Shown in pieces: positions 10,585 through 24,500 of a stretch of 64,000 bases of DNA. The notes beneath the pieces are model-generated. The model saw only the letters and a list, made by a program, of their open reading frames with translations, ran no database searches and was not told the DNA's origin. The translations under genes and the position numbers were made by a program. Source of the DNA: Limnephilus marmoratus (Eukaryota > Arthropoda > Insecta > Trichoptera > Limnephilidae); the NCBI GenBank assembly GCA_917880885.1, contig OU862919.1, positions 49,513,058 to 49,577,057 of the forward strand, in the 5' to 3' direction. The first letter of the stretch is position 1; each line of letters starts with the position of its first letter.

Positions 10585-10750
10585 CATACAGCGAGTTCTC
10601 AGCGTTGGTTGCAAGGCCACTTAATAAAGAAATTGTTTCTCCCTGCGTGTCCTTTCCTATTCGTCCCTGTTTCCCTTCCGCCTCCCCTTCTCCTCTCCAT
10701 CCCTCATTCCCCCTTCACCATCATACCCCTGTTAGATTTCCTTTTTTTTT
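10585..10750 (+). repeat. D-family fragment
   Basis: Carries 'cacttaataaagaaattgtt' and the CCTCCCC pyrimidine tract shared with other D copies; 3' end missing. Confidence 0.5.
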
Positions 10751-11590
10751 TAAAGAGATAAACTTTCACGGGTTACGAAAAACCTGACAATCTTTGAATT
10801 TCTCCTATTTCCATCATCCTAGGTGGAAAAGTTGTTTGAGCAATGGTAGAAGGCTTAGCTAGCAGATGATTGAACCCATGACACCTGGAACCTTATGCAT
10901 TTGTCCACTCAGCTACTCACCGGTAGTTCCTCTGGTCGCTGTGTCCAGTCCATTGACATTTTATTTGTATGTGAGTACACAAAATATTTGAGAAAGGAAC
11001 ATAAACCAATCATGAAATAAAAGCCACAAATATAAAAGACAAGTATATTTTCATGTGATACAAAATAAAAGAAGTGTACTGACTAGACAACTATGAATCC
11101 ATCACCAGTGTAAGTGACTTCAGTTGGTGTGTACGACCTTCAATAATACAAGATAATAACAACAAACTGAAGCTTTAATAAACAAACACATGATATACAC
11201 TGGCGTACGGCATACAAACAATAATATACACAAAACAACAGAGAAACTGAACAAGACAAAACTATGTTTCAGCAAACAAATTTTGATACATATTTGGGAA
11301 TACATTCATTTTTACATAAAAGATAAATGTTTTTATACATTTATTTTGAACATTAATATGCAAGATGTGATAGTCTATTGTAGACACATTTAATTTATAA
11401 TAATTTGTAGCTATACGCGGTGTTTGAAAACTCGTGGTACAGCAAAACAAAAAGTGATCATCTGCAGCACATAGAGAACTCAAATAAACATAAGTTTTTT
11501 TTATGAGAATATTCTTAACTTTAAAAAATATATCAGCCTGGAAAACAAAGTTTTTTTACTAGGTATTATATTATAACTATTTTTAATTTT
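10751..11590. other. Intergenic, tRNA-like remnant near 10.87 kb
   Basis: Around 10850-10920 the minus strand has a B-box-like 'gggttcaatc' and an A-box-like block, suggesting an eroded tRNA-derived SINE. The rest is AT-rich without signal. Confidence 0.3.
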
Positions 11591-11594
11591 AGAT

Positions 11595-12135
11595 CTAGTT
11601 GCGCCAACTCTTGGGCCAAAAATTGGTCTGACTGAGAATTGAACCTTTCTCCCCAGGCACTGGAGTCAACACCGCTAACAACTGAGCGAAATCCCAATTG
11701 GATAAGACCGAGATTTATTTTTTGTTTTAACTGCTACAATGTTATCTAATTTTAGAGAGATACATACATGTTCGCGTGTACGCATGACTGCCACCAAAGT
11801 TGATAGAATGCATTGTCATCGACAACAAGTCTATCCGTCGAGTTTCAGCTCGATCGGATGTTGGGAAGTGGGTTAATTTATGCTTAAGACTCATTTTAAA
11901 AGCTGACATGAACCCCGTGGCGACTGAAATTTTTATTTAATTTATTTTTGGAATAACTTAATTAGTAAAGCCTCAAATTTTAACATTTAATCATTGAAGA
12001 CAATATTAGCAAGTCTCAATCAAAAATTTGAAACATAAAAATCAGAAAGGATACGGTCTCATCCAGGACCTTAGCCTTGCTGGGGCTCTGCTCTAAAAAC
12101 TGAGCTAATTTGACCCCATTTCCTTCAGCCATATT
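11595..12135. repeat. F-family repeat with tRNA-like pieces
   Basis: It shares a block ('agtaaagcctcaaa', 'gaagacaatattagc', 'ctcaatcaaaa') with 43610-43830. Both ends carry degenerate tRNA-like segments, consistent with an old tRNA-derived SINE. Confidence 0.45.
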
Positions 12136-12950
12136 TAACTGTATCATACTTCAACTAAGAACCACAACATTATCTTTGCATATTTTTATTTGCTGCTAAC
12201 TTTATGTATGATTGCAAGATTCTTTCGGAACTAAAAACAATCTAGATTAGTGTCTTGGATAAATATATCCATTTTTATATGGGCGACATCTATGACAATG
12301 GACTTTTCTGCATGTCTACAGTGCTGCGAATATTTTTAATTTAATCAAATAAATTTTCAATATCAGACCCGATTTACTCGAAAACAAAAGCTCAAATTAA
12401 AATCAACTCCAAATATTATGTAGATTCATCAGGTTTCCGCTTGTACCACAGTTTCAGGACACCATATATAAACTAACAAAAAAATATAAATATTTGTTTT
12501 TTTTTTTTTCAGAATCTAAATTTAACAAAGCCATGTTGCAATATTACCTTGATTTATTAATTAAAGAATGTACCATATTATAAACATACCATGAACAAAT
12601 AATGTAAAAGTGTTCCCACTCCATTCCCAAATCGATCAAAAATCAAAATGACAAAGAATTATGGAAAAATGTCAGCCTCTTAATCTCTAAACTGTGTGAA
12701 CTGTCTATGGTTAAAACTTCTATAAAAATGGTGAACTCTAGATGAAGATATCGTAATGTATTTCCTACGAACATGACGCAGGAACCTAGTGAACCTTCTG
12801 AGGTACATAGCACATGGCAGGGGGGCACCTAAAACAATTATTGAAGAGGAAAATTCTCACGTTACTTTTTGCAATTCAATATTCAGTCTCACATTGTCAT
12901 TCTGTAGTTTCTCATTGTCACTTTGCTCAAATTGTCATTGTGTAGGTATG
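12136..12950. other. Unassigned intergenic sequence
   Basis: AT-rich, short ORFs only, nothing recognised. Confidence 0.3.
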
Positions 12951-12954
12951 ATTG

Positions 12955-13215
12955 AAGCCAACTCTCCAAAGCCAGTAGGAATATGGCATCCATAATTGGG
13001 ATATGTTGTGGGGTTGCAGAGAGCAATATTATCTACAACTGATTGTAAGTGTAAATGGTCTAAGTAGGTTTTGTTGAACTGGGTACATAGAAAAATGTAA
13101 TGGAAGAGAGTTAGTGGTTCGATTCTATCTGCAATACTGGGGATTAGTGTTTGATGAGTGGAAGGGGTCAGAATATTTAAGAAAATTGAGCGCATAATCC
13201 CGGTTCGACCCAGGC
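12955..13215 (+). repeat. A-family fragment with tRNA-like end
   Basis: The block 'atatggcatccataattggg' matches the A body. The region ends in 'cccggttcgacccaggcc', a pol III B-box-like sequence. Confidence 0.4.
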
Positions 13216-13850
13216 CAAAAGAGTATTTAATATAAACATGAATTCCATGTTACAAGTGTCTAGAAAACCTTTTTTTGCATCGGTTTTTACATAATTGTAA
13301 AATGATTGGTAAATAGTTTACATACTGGTCTTAGTGAGAGATCATACGTGATGTCATTGTTCTAGCATCGTCTGTCGCTTAACAACAAAACGCGTAAGAA
13401 GGAAGAGGACGAATGTCGCTGACGTTCGTACTAGCTCTCGCTAGGACTAGTTTAGCTAAGAAAACCGTATTGTATTAGATCACTATTGAAAATTTCGCTA
13501 TGTCCTTTCCCTTTTCATCGGTTTGTAAAGACGACCGTCCAAATGTAAATTTTGGGACAAATAGAGGTTAGATTGAATTTTTTTTTTGTAGAGTAAGTAA
13601 CCTGAGAATTTTCCACTGCAATATGGTCTATCAGGAGACTGTAACCAGTGCGATGCGATCAATACTGCTCGCTAAATCTAATTATTTAACATTAATGCCA
13701 CAAATTTATCATGAAAGGCACATTCAGCTAGAGTAAAATCAAAACCTCCTTCGATATCCTCAAGCGGGACTCACAAAGGCAAATATTATATTACCAACGC
13801 CCTGGTAACAAGGAAGCATACCCTTCACTGTATGCTGCATCTCTCATTCA
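13216..13850. other. Unassigned intergenic sequence
   Basis: No supported feature. Confidence 0.3.
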
Positions 13851-13854
13851 GTTC

Positions 13855-14575
13855 AATTATTCTTGATAATATAAGCTTCACTGATCATAATATTATTGAG
13901 CTTCACTAAACATAATATTAAGTCCAATCCATCATAACATTATTGTGGTTCACTAAACATAATATTATGCTTATCCGTCATATGGTTGAGCTTCAAACAA
14001 CATAATAAAATTATGCTTCACTAAACATAATATTAAGTTCAATCCATCATAACATTCTTGTGCTTCACTAAACATAACATTATGCTTTATTCGTCATATG
14101 GTTGAGCTTCAAACAACATAATATTATGCTTCAAGTAACATAATATTAAATCTAATCCATTTATGATGGATTATGCTTATAATATTAAGTTCAATTCATC
14201 ATAACATTCTTGTGCTTCACTAAACATAATATTATGCTTTATCCGTCATATGGTTGAGCTTCAACAACATAACATTATGATTCACTAAGCATAATATTAA
14301 GTCCAATCCATCATAACATTATTATGCTTCACTAAACATAATATTAAGTTCAATTCATCATTACATTATTGTGCTTCACTAAAAATAATATTATGCTCTA
14401 TCCATCCTACGGTTGAGTTTCAAACAACAATAATATTATGCTTCGTTAAACATAATATTAAGTCCAATCCATCATAAATCATTTTGCTTCACTCAACACA
14501 ATATTATGTTTCGTCCATCATAATATTATTTTGCTTCACTCAACACAATATTATGCTTCATCCATCATAATGTGC
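13855..14575. repeat. AT-rich interspersed tandem-repeat field
   Basis: The block 'cttcactaaacataatatta' followed by 'tccatcataacattattg' recurs irregularly about 15 times. Each unit contains the palindrome CATAATATTATG or a near variant. Spacing varies, so this is a diverged satellite-like field. Confidence 0.75.
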
Positions 14576-14809
14576 TTGATTTCCAGTTTGGATGCTCTAA
14601 GATGTATTGTTTCACTCTTTAACCTTCAATAATGAACTGAATTAAAATCGTAGAGATATGCCAAAATTATTATTAAAACTTAGACATTATTCTTACAAAC
14701 TAATTATCGTTATGTTACATTAGTGCAAAGTTGAGGCGCCTACCAATCAACCATTATTTAAAAACTTGTTAATAATTACGAATGTATATATTTTTAATAA
14801 TTGAATATG

Positions 14810-15172
14810 CAGGGTGTTAATGGAAGTTCTCGACTTACTTTCTTCACCAGTGATTCATTTGACAATATTTGAATTAAAGAATATTTAAATTTTGGTCTCC
14901 AATGATATTTTTTTTTTCTTCAATAACAAAAAATAACCTCCCACATGTCGTCAATGGTCACTCAGCTGAGTAACCGCCCAACCCCTCACCCCGCCCCTAA
15001 ATTTCCAATACCAGCTGTTTATTTATGTTTTTCATTGAAAAAAAAAAAAATATATATATATATACATATATCGAGAATGTAAAGGGACACCGTAATTTTA
15101 TTTACATTCTTCACTCCAAATAATGTCAGGAATCACTGATTAAAGCAGTCAAGTACGTCCCTCAACATTCTG
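14810..15172. mobile_element. Foldback MITE, copy 1
   Basis: It starts 'cagggtgttaatgg' and ends with the inverted equivalent ('caacattctg'), with 'cactccaaataatgtcagga' in the right arm. Relatives are at 25258-25633 and 30768-31146. The best copy has TA-type flanks, as in Tc1/mariner MITEs. Confidence 0.65.
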
Positions 15173-18100
15173 TATAATAAACACAATCTTATAATAGTAT
15201 AAAGAATACAAAAACAGAAACAATATAAATAAACATCAGACATCTTTCAAGAGAATCACAGACTCTTAGCAGGACATAATTCTGAAGATTCTCAAAACAA
15301 AACATAATAATCTATATTAAATTTTATATCAAAAGATTAATAAAAGAAATGCTCAACATTTCAGATGGTCAAAATAGTAGGCAAAATAAAAATAATGCAA
15401 TACAAGGTACATTGTTAATTTATAATAAGTGTCCTTAGCCTATAAACATGAAAACTTATCAGGATTTATGACACACTATCAATTTAATGCAGTTTTCAAC
15501 AAATTGCCAGTAGAAATAACCTGGCGTACAGAACCACGTGTCAAAACCACACGTTTTTAAATACTGATTTTTCCGTAGCTGATTAGAACACAGCTTTTAT
15601 TTGCTCCAGAATAACTTCTCTACAATATACTTTTACCTGCCCAAAAACAAGGGTCACCAATTTTATAACTTTTTTGAGAAAAATATAACTTTTGAAGACA
15701 AAGCTAAAAAATAATCTTGTTTAATTTTTTGTACTAAGTTTTTTTTTTTTCTATCTACTGTTATATGTTTTGTAACCCATGTTTTTATGAAAATATCATT
15801 ATAATTTTATATAATACCTTTTCATATATTTTTCCAATTCAGAATTGTTTGAACAATCTAGATATGTTAAAATGCAAACATACTAAAAAAATTTGTACAC
15901 AAGAATTCTAGTAGAAGAATTAATAGAGAAGTACATAAATGTAAATTATTAATAATTAAATAAATAAATGAAAAACTTCAACAGTATTGGTTGAGTTTAA
16001 TGCCATTAATGCAGACTATAACAGGATTCGGAGACAGAAAGTAATTTTTTAATTATTCAGATTTATTTTTCACACAACTCGCTAATCACAATATTTCAAC
16101 ATTTGTAAAAAAAGTTAAAAATTAAAGTTCTTCCACCATTTCACATTATTTAGAATTGCAAAACAAATCATAAAATGCATCTAAAGTCAATCACAAAGGT
16201 GGTAACACCTCTACAAATAATAATACTTGTACGTAATGTCTATGATTTAACGAAATAAAAGGAAAGGTAAAAAGTGAATAAGGCAGTAATAATAATAATA
16301 ATAAGAGAAAGTGAGAGAGAGAGACAACCGCAAGCACCTGTTGTGTTAATAGGATCACAGAAGCATTTCGTTAATATACATAAATAAAGTTAATTAGCAA
16401 ACAGATTAATTGACGTGTGTTCGTTATAAGCTTATATTAGTGGCTATTGACTATGAGCAAACTCGGGTAGGCCGTCACTATGTACAATCAATCCAGATGT
16501 ACACAACTATCATTAGGTTAGGTTAGGTTAGGTTACTGTATACTGTAGAGCTACCCGCCACACTGCCCACTACACATAGGAACATAAAACTTTCAAGTAT
16601 TATCCAAGACAAGTACAATGTACGCTTTACGCTAAGCTATGGCAAACACGCTCGTCTTCAAGTGTTGCACAAAACAAACAAGAGACAGACAGAAGAGCTT
16701 ACTTATTTCTTCAATGGCTGGATATATTCGTGCTAATTAAGTGGCAACCAACTATAATATGCATTTCCTTTGATTGTGAAAACAATTGGAAACTAGCAAT
16801 GCGCTAACTCACATAGACCACTCCAAAATTGAAGCGTGCTAGCTTACGTCAGTCAAAGTTTAAAAAAAGGCAAAAAAAAAAACAAACTGCCCTGAACATT
16901 TGACTTGAGTTAGGTTAGTACGATTCAGAGCGTTCCATGTAACGGGTAAAGAGAAAAAACGTGCACCATCACTCAGAGTTCGTTAGAAGCCTTTCGTATT
17001 TAAATAAATATAATATCTACAAAAGCGAATACTAACCCATAAATGTAAATTCTTCACAAAATAAATTTTGCTTCGTAATTGAAAATATTTATTTCTATCT
17101 CAAGAAAGTTAGTCATGGCAAATTGCAAAGCAATGTATAAGTGATTTCAAAATTGATGATTGAATCCATATCGCAAACGAAAATGACAAAAAAGAATGCA
17201 CTTGAAAACATGTCTAGTGAAATTGTATAATCACTCGCTAAGTCTTCCGTTATGGGTAAAATCTAAAACAATTTAGCATTAGTAACTAATTGTGAATGGT
17301 GAAAGCGGTCGTTAGTACTTAAGTTAGCATAATGTTCAATTGTAACAACGTACGTTTATCCCTTACACCCTTCATATAACATATAATAACATGCCGAACC
17401 GCTCGACACTTTCCAATCTTACATGACAATCAACTTCCTATTCTAATCAATATTAATAAACAATGGTCATGTCTTCTTTGTGACAAGCTCGTTGAGAGAA
17501 TTTCCTTCTCAAGAGAAGCGTGAATTATTTGGTATTAGCGGTTAGTAAGGATGACGCATTGGAAGCAATGATAATCACAACAGCTTTGTTAGATTAGTTT
17601 AGGCCTTCATAAAAATGAATGAAGATAAAATGAAAGATGAGGAATTTATACAGAGAAATCAGAAATATCACTTTACCAAATTGTTTTGGAAATGCAAAAG
17701 TCTACCTCAAAAATATATACGGCAAATATTTTAACTACAAACATCCAATATTGGAGATTTCTCCGCAATGTCAAAAAATATTGCTCTCGAATCTTGACAA
17801 CAATCAGTCGTTGAGTGAAGGAGTCGATGTCTGGGCGCCGCTAACGCAGGCGGGAACGCGCGTATCTAATTTCCTACACAAAATGCATCTATCACTAGTC
17901 GGCCGTACAAATATCTCGTGTACCGCGTGTCTTATGGCAAAAATATATCCATTAAAGGCACAAATTAATACATATTCACAATGACAGCCATCGTGTAGGA
18001 GAGTTCCGACGTTTCCAGTGGGCCCGGCCTACACGGCCTATTAGACCCGGCGGGCTGATATGTCCTACTGGTCCGCCGCCCCAGATACTCGCTAACTCGG

Positions 18101-18341
18101 TGGAACACTTAAAAGTAAGTTATCTTTTTATGAAGGCAATAATGTGAATGGCAAAACACTCGGGGCACGATGATCTACTTCGCCGGCACGTCGGGCGAGG
18201 TCCGCATACGTTTACACGCTCCATTATAAAAAAAAGGTTGCATTTTTTTTCATCGGAGATATGTCGTAATAAAAATATTGTTTGGAAAAAAATACAATTC
18301 CATCCGGAGGCCTGAAGGTCAGAGGGGGCTTCAGACGGGAA
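15173..18341 (-). other. Low-repeat stretch; probable 3'UTR and flank of the Ig/FN3 gene
   Basis: About 3.2 kb directly downstream (minus strand) of the stop codon has none of the repeat families that fill the rest of the window. It contains a GC-richer block (about 17820-18080), an insect TTAGG run and several minus-strand AATAAA sites (for example near 17090 and 16065). A long 3'UTR would explain the absence of insertions. The poly(A) site is not determined. Confidence 0.4.
16513..16535 (+). repeat. Short TTAGG run
   Basis: Four to five TTAGG units, the insect telomere motif. Runs this short are common inside insect chromosomes and do not mark a telomere. Confidence 0.6.
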
Positions 18342-18505
18342 TCAGACCTTGCGGGGAGCGGCTGTGCCGTTGGTGTTGGCGTACTTGGTGCCCCGGACCA
18401 GCACGGCACACGGCGCCGTGCCGATGATGGTCTGGCTCTCCACGAAGCCCGGGTTCAGGATGATGTTGGGCACGAGCTCCATCACGTCGTCCGTCTCCTC
18501 CCCGT
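18342..18505 (-). CDS. Ig/FN3 gene exon 7: cytoplasmic tail and stop
   Basis: The acceptor AG is at 18507-18506. The first two bases complete an Asp codon begun in exon 6. It encodes the acidic GEETDDVMELVPNII segment and ends TAAPRKV, stop 18344-18342. GC-rich third positions contrast with the AT-rich introns, supporting real coding constraint. Confidence 0.85.
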
Positions 18506-21500
18506 CTGGTGCGAGCGAGGTAGCGTGCAGAGAAGAGGAAGATAGAAAACTCCAGTCAGACAGAGCCATGAGCCGTGCAGCAGACAAACAACAAACCACA
18601 CACACCACTCCAACGACCTTATGCAAAAGTCTAGCAACTGAGTCTGTATGTAACTACTTTAATTTTAGGGGGTACATCATAATTTACTTTTTCTTAACTA
18701 TAATAATATATTTTATAATGACTTAACAAATTTTAGCAATAATTCTAAAATTTGTAATATTACCGTATTATATGATTAACCCACAATGAAAATGATGTTA
18801 TTAATAATGGACAATATAAATAGTACATTCAAAATTTCAAACATTTGTGTTCAGTTAGTGACTTTTGCATAACACCATCCAGTTATCATTGAATCACAAT
18901 TTGTGACATGTTTAAATGTAATGGACATGTAGTGCCCTGTTCATATTAGCAATGAAAAAGCTCTCAACATATTATTAAAGCCAGTGGCAACAATGATGAC
19001 ACTTTTTTGAGGTTGACAAAGGCTAGAAAAATACTCCGGAAGCTTCCAATATGAAACAGGGCTCATGGATGAAATGAACGGTTTCATGAAAAATCAGAAC
19101 ACTTTTCAAAGGTGATATAAAGTCATTTATCATCACTTATCAAAAGTTTTTTGATTTGTCCGGTTACCGAGATGGACATGTTCCCCAATATCCCCGTGTA
19201 AGACGCTACCAATTAAAACCAACCCAAATAGTTTAATTCAAAAAAATTGATGACAAGCATTCACTCCCCATTCCATCCATTTTAATGAAAGGTGTACTTT
19301 TACCCAAGATACTCTAAATACCAGGCTTGTAACCGACGTAAAATTAATTTAAAATTAGTATTGGATATGATTTAAGATTGTCATGGCCAATAGAGTATTA
19401 TGTTGTTTGACATTTGAGATATTGAGCTGTTCCGCTAATTCCTCTTTCTCGAGTGGGATATCCTTGCAGCGTCAATCACCAGGGCAGATGTGATCATATT
19501 TTCACTAATTATGGTCACAAAAATACTCAATACCACAAAAGTCAAAATCAAACATAAAATTATGTAGCATCATTGTAATTAGGTGCTAAGGAAATAAAAT
19601 CCCCGCTGACAATAGACGTAATATGTCGCATTTCACTTTAGCTCCACACGGGAGGCCCCCGGGGAAAATAACTTCCCTCAGGGCCTATGTCATCTTTGGA
19701 TGATCTGGGGTTCAGTGTGTCCAGAGAGATCAAAAGGTCTCCCTCAACAAGTCTCTCCCGATCCAAGGCATCCGCCAAGACCTGGAAAAACCTCACCCCA
19801 TGAACCCGGGCACCCATGCAAAGTCATCAAACTTGGCAAACCACTTCGGGAGACCTATCGCAGTGATGTAGGTTATCTAACAAATGGTTCCCGGGACGGC
19901 AATATGATTATCCGCCTCCCAAATTGCATTGTTACGGCGTTGGAAACGCTGTTTATTACATCTTTCATCAGCGGCAAAGGAAAAATGATCAAATTCGTAA
20001 AGAGAGCAAAAAGAAAAGAAAATCCTAAAAGAATTTGTGTTGGTTAACACATACTTAAGACTACAAAAAGCAAAACTACCCTAGTATTAATATTAAAAAT
20101 GGATGTAAGTGGTCTAGCATCCAGTTGTCTAGTTGTTACTTAGTAAAACTATTGTTTAGCGCTAGCATGCACCTCGTGGAATTAAGTGGTCACAATAGAA
20201 GCAGACTCTCCCAAATTCTGAACTCCCGATACATCATTTGTATTTTAAAGCAAGTGTTTTTTGAGCAATTTGATTCTAAATTATCATTATAAATTTTATT
20301 GGAAGAAATGGAAGTATGTACCAATTTTCAAAACATTACAATTACAAGTTAACAGATATTTCCTAGATGAAAATTGTTTTAAATTACTTATCTCTAAGAT
20401 AAAATAATGTGCTTTGAATAAAAGATTCTACTAAAAATAGTATTGTTTTTTAATTGTGCCCTAAACTCACTATTAATTAAAATTACGTATGTAATTATAA
20501 AAAAGGAGAATAACTTTTTTTTTGTTATTTATTTTTATTGATAATAAAATGTCTACTGAGCTAATATAATAATTAAATGGTAACCATTTGAATAAAATGT
20601 GGTCTTTTTAGGTAAGTAGGTACTTAAAAGTAATAACTAACCATAAATATTTCTTGATAATTTGAATAAATAGTTACATTATATATTATGTGATTTGTAT
20701 TAGCAAAGTTTCGAAAACTATCTTAGCGAGATTTAAAATATTTCATTTTAATATAAATATCTTGGACCTAGCATCCTACTTAGAGATCAAAAATGTGCAG
20801 ATCCAATCTAGATATACCTCAAAATTTTAAAATTTATAGCTATTAAATTTACTTGTTTAAATATAATATTATCTGATTTCGATTCTAATACTGAGTGAAA
20901 ATATTTTCCATGTAGAGATGTCATCCAACAGGTAAATAAATCAATAGATATCACAGTGTCATTAATTGGCCCCTTTAAATTACGACACAAAGGGGGATTC
21001 TAGAAAATTTCATTGGAAGAATAACATTACAGGTCTGCCAATAAAAGATCTGCTATGACTCACTCTCACACTTCTATCATTTTATTTTTGTATTTATTTT
21101 ATTGATTTGAAATCTTTCTATTTGCTCCTCCAGTGTTGGATAATGTCATATCGATGCTGGAAAGGATAATTGTATGGCGCTTGAGCCATTTTTCCTTTCC
21201 AGGTGGATGGCGCTTGAGCCATTTTTCCTTTCCAGGTGGATGGCGCTTGAGCCATTTTTCCTTTCCAGGTGGATGGCGCTTGAGCCATTTTTCCTTTCCA
21301 GGTGGATGGCGCTTGAGCCATTTTTCCTTTCCAGGTGAATGGCGCTTGAGCCTTTTTCCTTTCCAGGTGGATGGCACTTGAGCCATTTTTCCTTTCCAAA
21401 TGGATGGCGCTTTAGCCATTTATCCTTTCCAGCATCGATATGGTGAATTAATTAACTAAATCTAAACAGCTGGGTTATTCCCAATCATCAAAATGGAAGA

Positions 21501-24500
21501 GCTTTGTACTAAAGAACTATTTACTTATTTTTCAGACCTATTGTTTTTGGTGAATACGATAAAATCAGGGTAGGTCTCTGCAAAAACCATTTTAAGCTAG
21601 ATTGAATGGTAGTTTTTTCACCAAGAGAAAATCTTTTCCTCGAAACTTAAATTCATTAGAAAGAAAGATTGTGATTCTGACAAGTCATATTAGATCTTTC
21701 ACTGGTTGAACCATGCTATTCTGAACGAGATGCTTCAAATAATAGTTGGTTATTAATATTGTATAAGAGGAGGTGTTATAATAGTATTGGTGTATTGTAG
21801 TGGTTGGTTCCTAAGAGAATGAGGTCTCACCGTGGCCAGAGCGGCACTCGCGGTACAGCAGCAGACACGTGCCCGCCGTGAGCACGCAGAGTGTCCCCAT
21901 GACCACCGCCACAGCCGCCACCCACACGCGCGTGTCAAACTCCTCGGCGCCCTGCAGCAGGTGACGACGCAGTTCTGCAACACGGGCATTCAAACACTGG
22001 TTCCATGACAGATGATCCGCCGACAATTAGTCCCTTATATGGCGTACTTATATACAATGTGCAATCGCTTTAGGTAAAAGACGTTATAACTAATTACACA
22101 AAATATAACTAAGTGACCCCGTAGAGATGTGCAGAGAGGATGTAACGCCGAATAACAACTTTTTTTCATTCAAATGCAGCCAGGAAAAATCTGCTTCTCT
22201 ATTTACTGTATGTACCAGCGCGTAAGTACAAAAAAATCGACACTGTGTTTAAATTCTTTTGATATTCATACCAACTTATTATTAAGGGTATTTTTGAAGT
22301 CGAACTGAATATCTTTTACGTTTGAAATTGGTTAATAATGCACAAAAAATTATAATTTTAGAGTAAATATCATTTCGGGGATCAACTGTCGGGTCATCTC
22401 AAACACTACCTCTCCTGGGAGATCCCAATGGGATATTAAATTAATCATGGGATCCCAGTCAGGAGCAGCCTTAAGAGAGCGCTGGTTATTTGGCATTCAC
22501 ACTTTGGTATATATAGATTTCCCTATCTTAACAAACGGAATGCAATCTTTGGAGCTCAGGCATCAGGTGGAAATGCTGCCCTTATTCTACCGATGTTTAA
22601 ATGAAAAGTGCTTTGAAATGCTTGCCCAACATTTGTACTTGGTTGACATATTTGTCACATGAAAATTGGACGTTCCTATGACTCGTTCTTGCATTCAACA
22701 GGTTGGCTGTGGAACGATTTACGGATGTATAACAGATACTCTGTTTTCCTTCCTCACACAATATGAGGAACATTTTAACTAGAGATGCCACGAATAGTGA
22801 TTTTTCCGAATACCGAATATTTGGCTTGGCTCTCGGCCGAAGTGACAAATATTCGGCGGCCGAATATTCGGTGACACTTAGTACATTTCGCGGGTGACAG
22901 GTTCCGACCTGCATCATTGAAGTGCATGCGGTAACCACGCCCTGGGCGTATTTGTTTCACTGGCGACAACACAACACGCATTGTTTGTTGATTGTTATAT
23001 CAAATTGTGTTACTTATATTGTGCATATCTTAAAAAATACATGAAAACTGTTCACCTAGATTGGGTAGCAGACCCTTATAAGTGACGGTCAGCCAAACGC
23101 AAAACAGTATATAAGCCTTATTACAAGATTTATTTATCATCTCCCGGTAGCAGTGTAACTATATGTATAGTGAGCGGGTTTTTTCGGAAGCAGATATAAT
23201 ATATGATGAAAGGTGTAATCGTTTGCCATCAACAAATGCTGAAAAAAATGTTTTCAATCATCATAACTTAACACTGATAGATTTTAAATGTGCTTTTTTT
23301 TTTTTTTTTTTACAGTAAATACCGCACAAGAATCTCAACTGCTCCCGTCTGGAGCCAGTGAGACTATGGCATCCCCAATTGGGGTATGTTGTGAGGCTGA
23401 GGGTAGTGGGGAGAGGAAGGAGGTGGGGAAGAGGAAGGTTGGGAAGTACCTGGCTATTCAGATCTGGTCACTAAACACGGCTAAAGCCATTTTCAAGCAA
23501 CGTTTCAATTCTGAATGGTGGTCTTACACCAGGGCGATACTAATAGTATCTTCCACTCTGGAACATGCCGCAAATATACTATATATTATTTTTAAATGAA
23601 TTAATTGTGAAATAACACAAATTAATCAAATAAAATTTATTTGCGCATGCCGGGTTCGAACCCGCGACCTCCGGAATGTGAGTCAAGAGTCTTAGCCACT
23701 GGACTACGGAGGTCGTGCTGATTTTTTGTTAAAATAAAAAAATTTCTGAATAATATTGGGCGTTTTTTTCATGATTTGGTATTCGGTATTTGGCCGAATA
23801 TTGCGAAGTACTCGGCCGAATACCCAATAGTTTAAAAAGTAGCCGAATACCGAATAGCAGCCGATTATTCGTGGCATCTCTTATTTTAACATTAGATGCA
23901 TACAGGAGACCCTAAAGAAAACTATTTCCCTCACGGCCTATGTCATTTTTGGGGATGCTGTGTGAAGGGTCTTTTTAGAAAAGGAAGGAGAGAAAGTTCT
24001 GGGTTGGAAAAGAGTATGATGGGTGAGTACGGCTAGAGAAGTCAAAGGGACAACCTCAACCATTCTCTCCCGATCCAGCCTGCCACGCAGCAAGCCGCCG
24101 CCAAGACCCAGACAAACCTCACCCCACAAACCCGGGCACCCCTGCTAGTCACCAATAGTAGTCAACGTGACCTATGGCAGAGGTGTAGGATATCCAATAA
24201 ATGCTTCCCGGGGTGACTGTACCCATACCCGCCTACCAAATTGTAAAATCTTGGTCATCTATAGTTGTTTAATGTTTCATCTCCCAGTCTGCAAGACTAA
24301 CTAACTAACCAGTGGTCATGTTGGTGGGGAGAGGATAGTCAACAAAGAATTAAAAGACTTTTACATACTGTCAAAAAGAGTGTCTCTTATGCCCGATGAT
24401 AAAGTTAAGGAACCAAAATTGAGACTCGTCTTCCTGGGCAAGTACTGAAAGGGATACGAAAGAGAGAGAGAAAGGTTCACTTTAGCGGTCTCACCAGCTT

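Larger units (their letters stand above)
22780..23882. mobile_element. hAT element with nested SINE A
   Basis: Inverted ends 'tagagatgccacgaata' and 'ttcgtggcatctctt' are flanked by the 8-bp duplication ATTTTAAC (22772-22779 and 23883-23890). Subterminal regions carry many CCGAATATTCGG-type repeats. No transposase remains. A minus-strand SINE A occupies 23296-23725. Confidence 0.85.

Noticed and set aside
16513..16535. TTAGG run as a telomere
   Set aside because: Only four to five units, flanked by unique sequence; ordinary interstitial run.
18349..18726. Plus-strand ORFs over the last Ig/FN3 exon
   Set aside because: Shadows of the minus-strand exon, whose phase and domain fit are decisive.
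21099..21419. Lysine-rich repeated ORFs on both strands
   Set aside because: Generated by the 33-bp minisatellite.
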